Source of the DNA: Synechocystis salina LEGE 00031
GTDB lineage: Bacteria; Cyanobacteriota; Cyanobacteriia; Cyanobacteriales; Microcystaceae
Assembly: GCF_015207985.1 (NCBI RefSeq)
Contig: NZ_JADEVV010000006.1
Location: 41,463-105,462 of the forward strand
DNA length: 64,000 nt
Reading direction: 5' to 3'
Position 1 is the first letter of the stretch. Every line of letters begins with the position of its first letter. The position numbers and the translations under genes were made by a program. The notes under the pieces were generated by a model, which was not told where the DNA came from, ran no database searches, and worked only from the letters and a program-made list of their open reading frames with translations. Below are positions 62,986 to 64,000 of the stretch, piece after piece.

Positions 62986-63312
62986 TTAACGTCCTAATTG
63001 TTGCAATAATTCCTGTATTGATAGCACAGGCATAGAAGAACCAAAAAAACCTTGGGCGTCGCGTGTGAGAATAGCGTCCAATCCCTGCTCGACAGCACAA
63101 AAAATTTGAACAGCGTCTTCAAAATCGGCCAAACCATACCTGAATGCTGCTTCTAAAACGGCTCGGTTGACAGGACAAATAACCATAACAGTCAGCATTT
63201 CTGAGATTGCTTGTCGTGATTGCTCGATACTGCGAGTATGCTTGCGAGCAATATAGAAAATATCCGTAAGCGTTGTTGCTGTCACATGGCCAACAACTTG
63301 ACCAGTATCAAT
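62986..63312 (-). pseudogene. PIN-domain protein, 5' end removed by an insertion sequence
   Basis: The frame on the minus strand reads VTATTLTDIFYIARKHTRSI, VMVICPVNRAVLEAAF and GLADFEDAVQIFCAVEQGLD, then AILTRDAQGF, and ends LLQQLGR. These are the middle and end of a PIN-domain nuclease of VapC type (the ADFEDA and TRD acids are retained). The N-terminal strand with its first catalytic Asp is missing: from about 63313 the sequence is the end of the IS256-type element. The frame opens to 63342 only because the IS end happens to lack stops. The toxin, if it was one, should be inactive. A partner antitoxin gene is not visible. Confidence 0.75.
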
Positions 63313-64000
63313 GGGACTGTAAATTAATTTGTGTAAAAGCAAAAATACAAATTAACCCATTTCAGCAAGGAGGCAATGATGGCAAGGAAGAAAAAAGAGG
63401 ATACCGTAGCCGATAAATTAATGGATGAACTGTTAAAGGATTATTCAACCCCGGAAGAAATCCTGGGGGAGAACGGTCTGCTCAAGCAGTTAGGTAAACG
63501 GCTGATAGAACGGGCACTAAAGGGAGAGCTAAGCTACTATCTGGAGCAAAATGAGGAAGAGTCAAATAGCCGTAATGGCTATTCTGACAAGACAATCCAG
63601 AGTGCCCAGGGGGAAATGACCATTAACGTACCCAGGGACCGAAAAAGTAACTTTGAGCCAATACTAGTGCCGAAACGAGAAAAAAGAATCCAGGGACTAG
63701 ATGAAAAAATCCTTGGGTTATATGCCCGTGGCATGAGCACTCGCGATATCCAAGAACAAATCGAGGAACTCTACGGAGTAAAAATATCGGCCGGGTTGGT
63801 GAGCCAGATAACGGCGGAGGTAAAGGAAGACATCAGGGAATGGCAGAATCGCCCGCTCGAAGCCGTTTATCCCATCGTCTGGCTAGACGGACTGCGGGTG
63901 AACATACGCCATGAAGGGCGGGTCTCCATCCATGTACTCCACGTCGCCATGGGGGTAAACATTGAGGGACACAAAGAGGTTCTGGGGTTATGGCTATCGG
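63313..64000 (+). mobile_element. IS256-family insertion sequence, left part
   Basis: The element begins near GGGACTGTAAATTAATTTGTG (63313), typical of the GGG-x-CTGTAA terminal repeats of the IS256/mutator family, and runs off the right edge. A transposase gene starts 66 bp inside. It interrupts the PIN-domain gene, so the insertion is later than that gene. The right terminal repeat and the target duplication are outside the window. Confidence 0.8.
63379..64000 (+). CDS. IS256-family (mutator-type) transposase, N-terminal part
   Basis: An open frame from the ATG at 63379 (AAGGAGG 6 bases upstream; another ATG directly precedes it) continues without a stop to the window end, over 207 codons. 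Typical parts are ELLKDYSTPEEILGENGLLK, GELSYYLEQNEEES, SRNGYSDKTIQSAQGEMTIN, VPRDRKSNFEPILVPKREK and LYARGMSTRDIQEQIEELYG. The first catalytic Asp lies in YPIVWLDGLRVNIR. The visible part is intact and uninterrupted, so the element may still be active. Confidence 0.9.
   Translation, partial: MARKKKEDTVADKLMDELLKDYSTPEEILGENGLLKQLGKRLIERALKGELSYYLEQNEEESNSRNGYSDKTIQSAQGEMTINVPRDRKSNFEPILVPKREKRIQGLDEKILGLYARGMSTRDIQEQIEELYGVKISAGLVSQITAEVKEDIREWQNRPLEAVYPIVWLDGLRVNIRHEGRVSIHVLHVAMGVNIEGHKEVLGLWLS

Noticed and set aside
1..64000. Repeated octamer GCGATCGC (HIP1)
   Set aside because: Very frequent across the window, but this is the normal dispersed octamer of many cyanobacteria and not a specific site.
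1..64000. CRISPR arrays, tRNA or rRNA genes
   Set aside because: Intergenic regions were read for evenly spaced repeats and cloverleaf ends; none found by eye. A covariance-model search could still find small RNAs.

Overview
The window is cyanobacterial chromosome, most likely from the Synechocystis sp. PCC 6803 / PCC 6714 group. The octamer GCGATCGC (HIP1) recurs throughout. Marker genes include a phycocyanobilin lyase subunit (cpcF), a high-light-inducible protein (Hli), a red/green cyanobacteriochrome kinase, a CruA-type carotenoid enzyme and a cyanobacterial RNase E. Locus names of PCC 6803 mentioned in entries are recalled from memory as orthologue hints; they were not looked up.

1-46.7 kb is mostly gene-dense housekeeping DNA. 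It starts with the end of a cysteine synthase, malic enzyme, signal peptidase I, a cupin and PNPase (pnp). Next come MutT, the rne-rnhB pair behind a long non-coding leader, an SPFH/stomatin protein, a propeller-transglutaminase protein and cpcF. A glycosyltransferase, a double histidine phosphatase, guanylate kinase, an HlyD-type adaptor, a Nudix hydrolase, purL, thioredoxin, dapB and adk follow. Then queA, an AI-2E family permease, a creatininase-family protein, a Crp-family regulator, glucokinase, an ABC exporter, a CruA-type flavoprotein, a degenerate caspase-like protein and two cyanobacterial hypothetical proteins. The block closes with hliA divergent from the Slr1393-type photoreceptor kinase, and two small membrane proteins. 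RNase E and PNPase, partners in the cyanobacterial RNA degradosome, lie about 1.3 kb apart.

46.7-64 kb is accessory in character. It has transposon remnants, gene relics, direct repeats and AT-rich stretches. It opens with an internally deleted IS5-type element, followed by an outer-membrane-type barrel protein with a long coiled-coil insertion behind a MarC membrane protein, then a DUF924 protein. Next is a sulfatase with its radical-SAM maturase and a divergent AraC regulator. A translationally coupled Na+/H+ antiporter and MscS-type channel lie between two 141-bp relics of another mscS gene, spaced exactly 3,700 bp apart. A minus-strand operon follows: secreted HAD phosphatase, bile-acid/sodium-type transporter, DUF202 protein and K+ channel. 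A PIN-domain gene cut off by an IS256-family element ends the window. A 45-bp repeat brackets the regulator-to-operon segment.

The accessory block combines a formylglycine sulfatase system (enzyme, activator, candidate regulator) with a set of ion and organic-anion transport functions. That these act together is inference from position only. No CRISPR array, rRNA or tRNA gene was seen.
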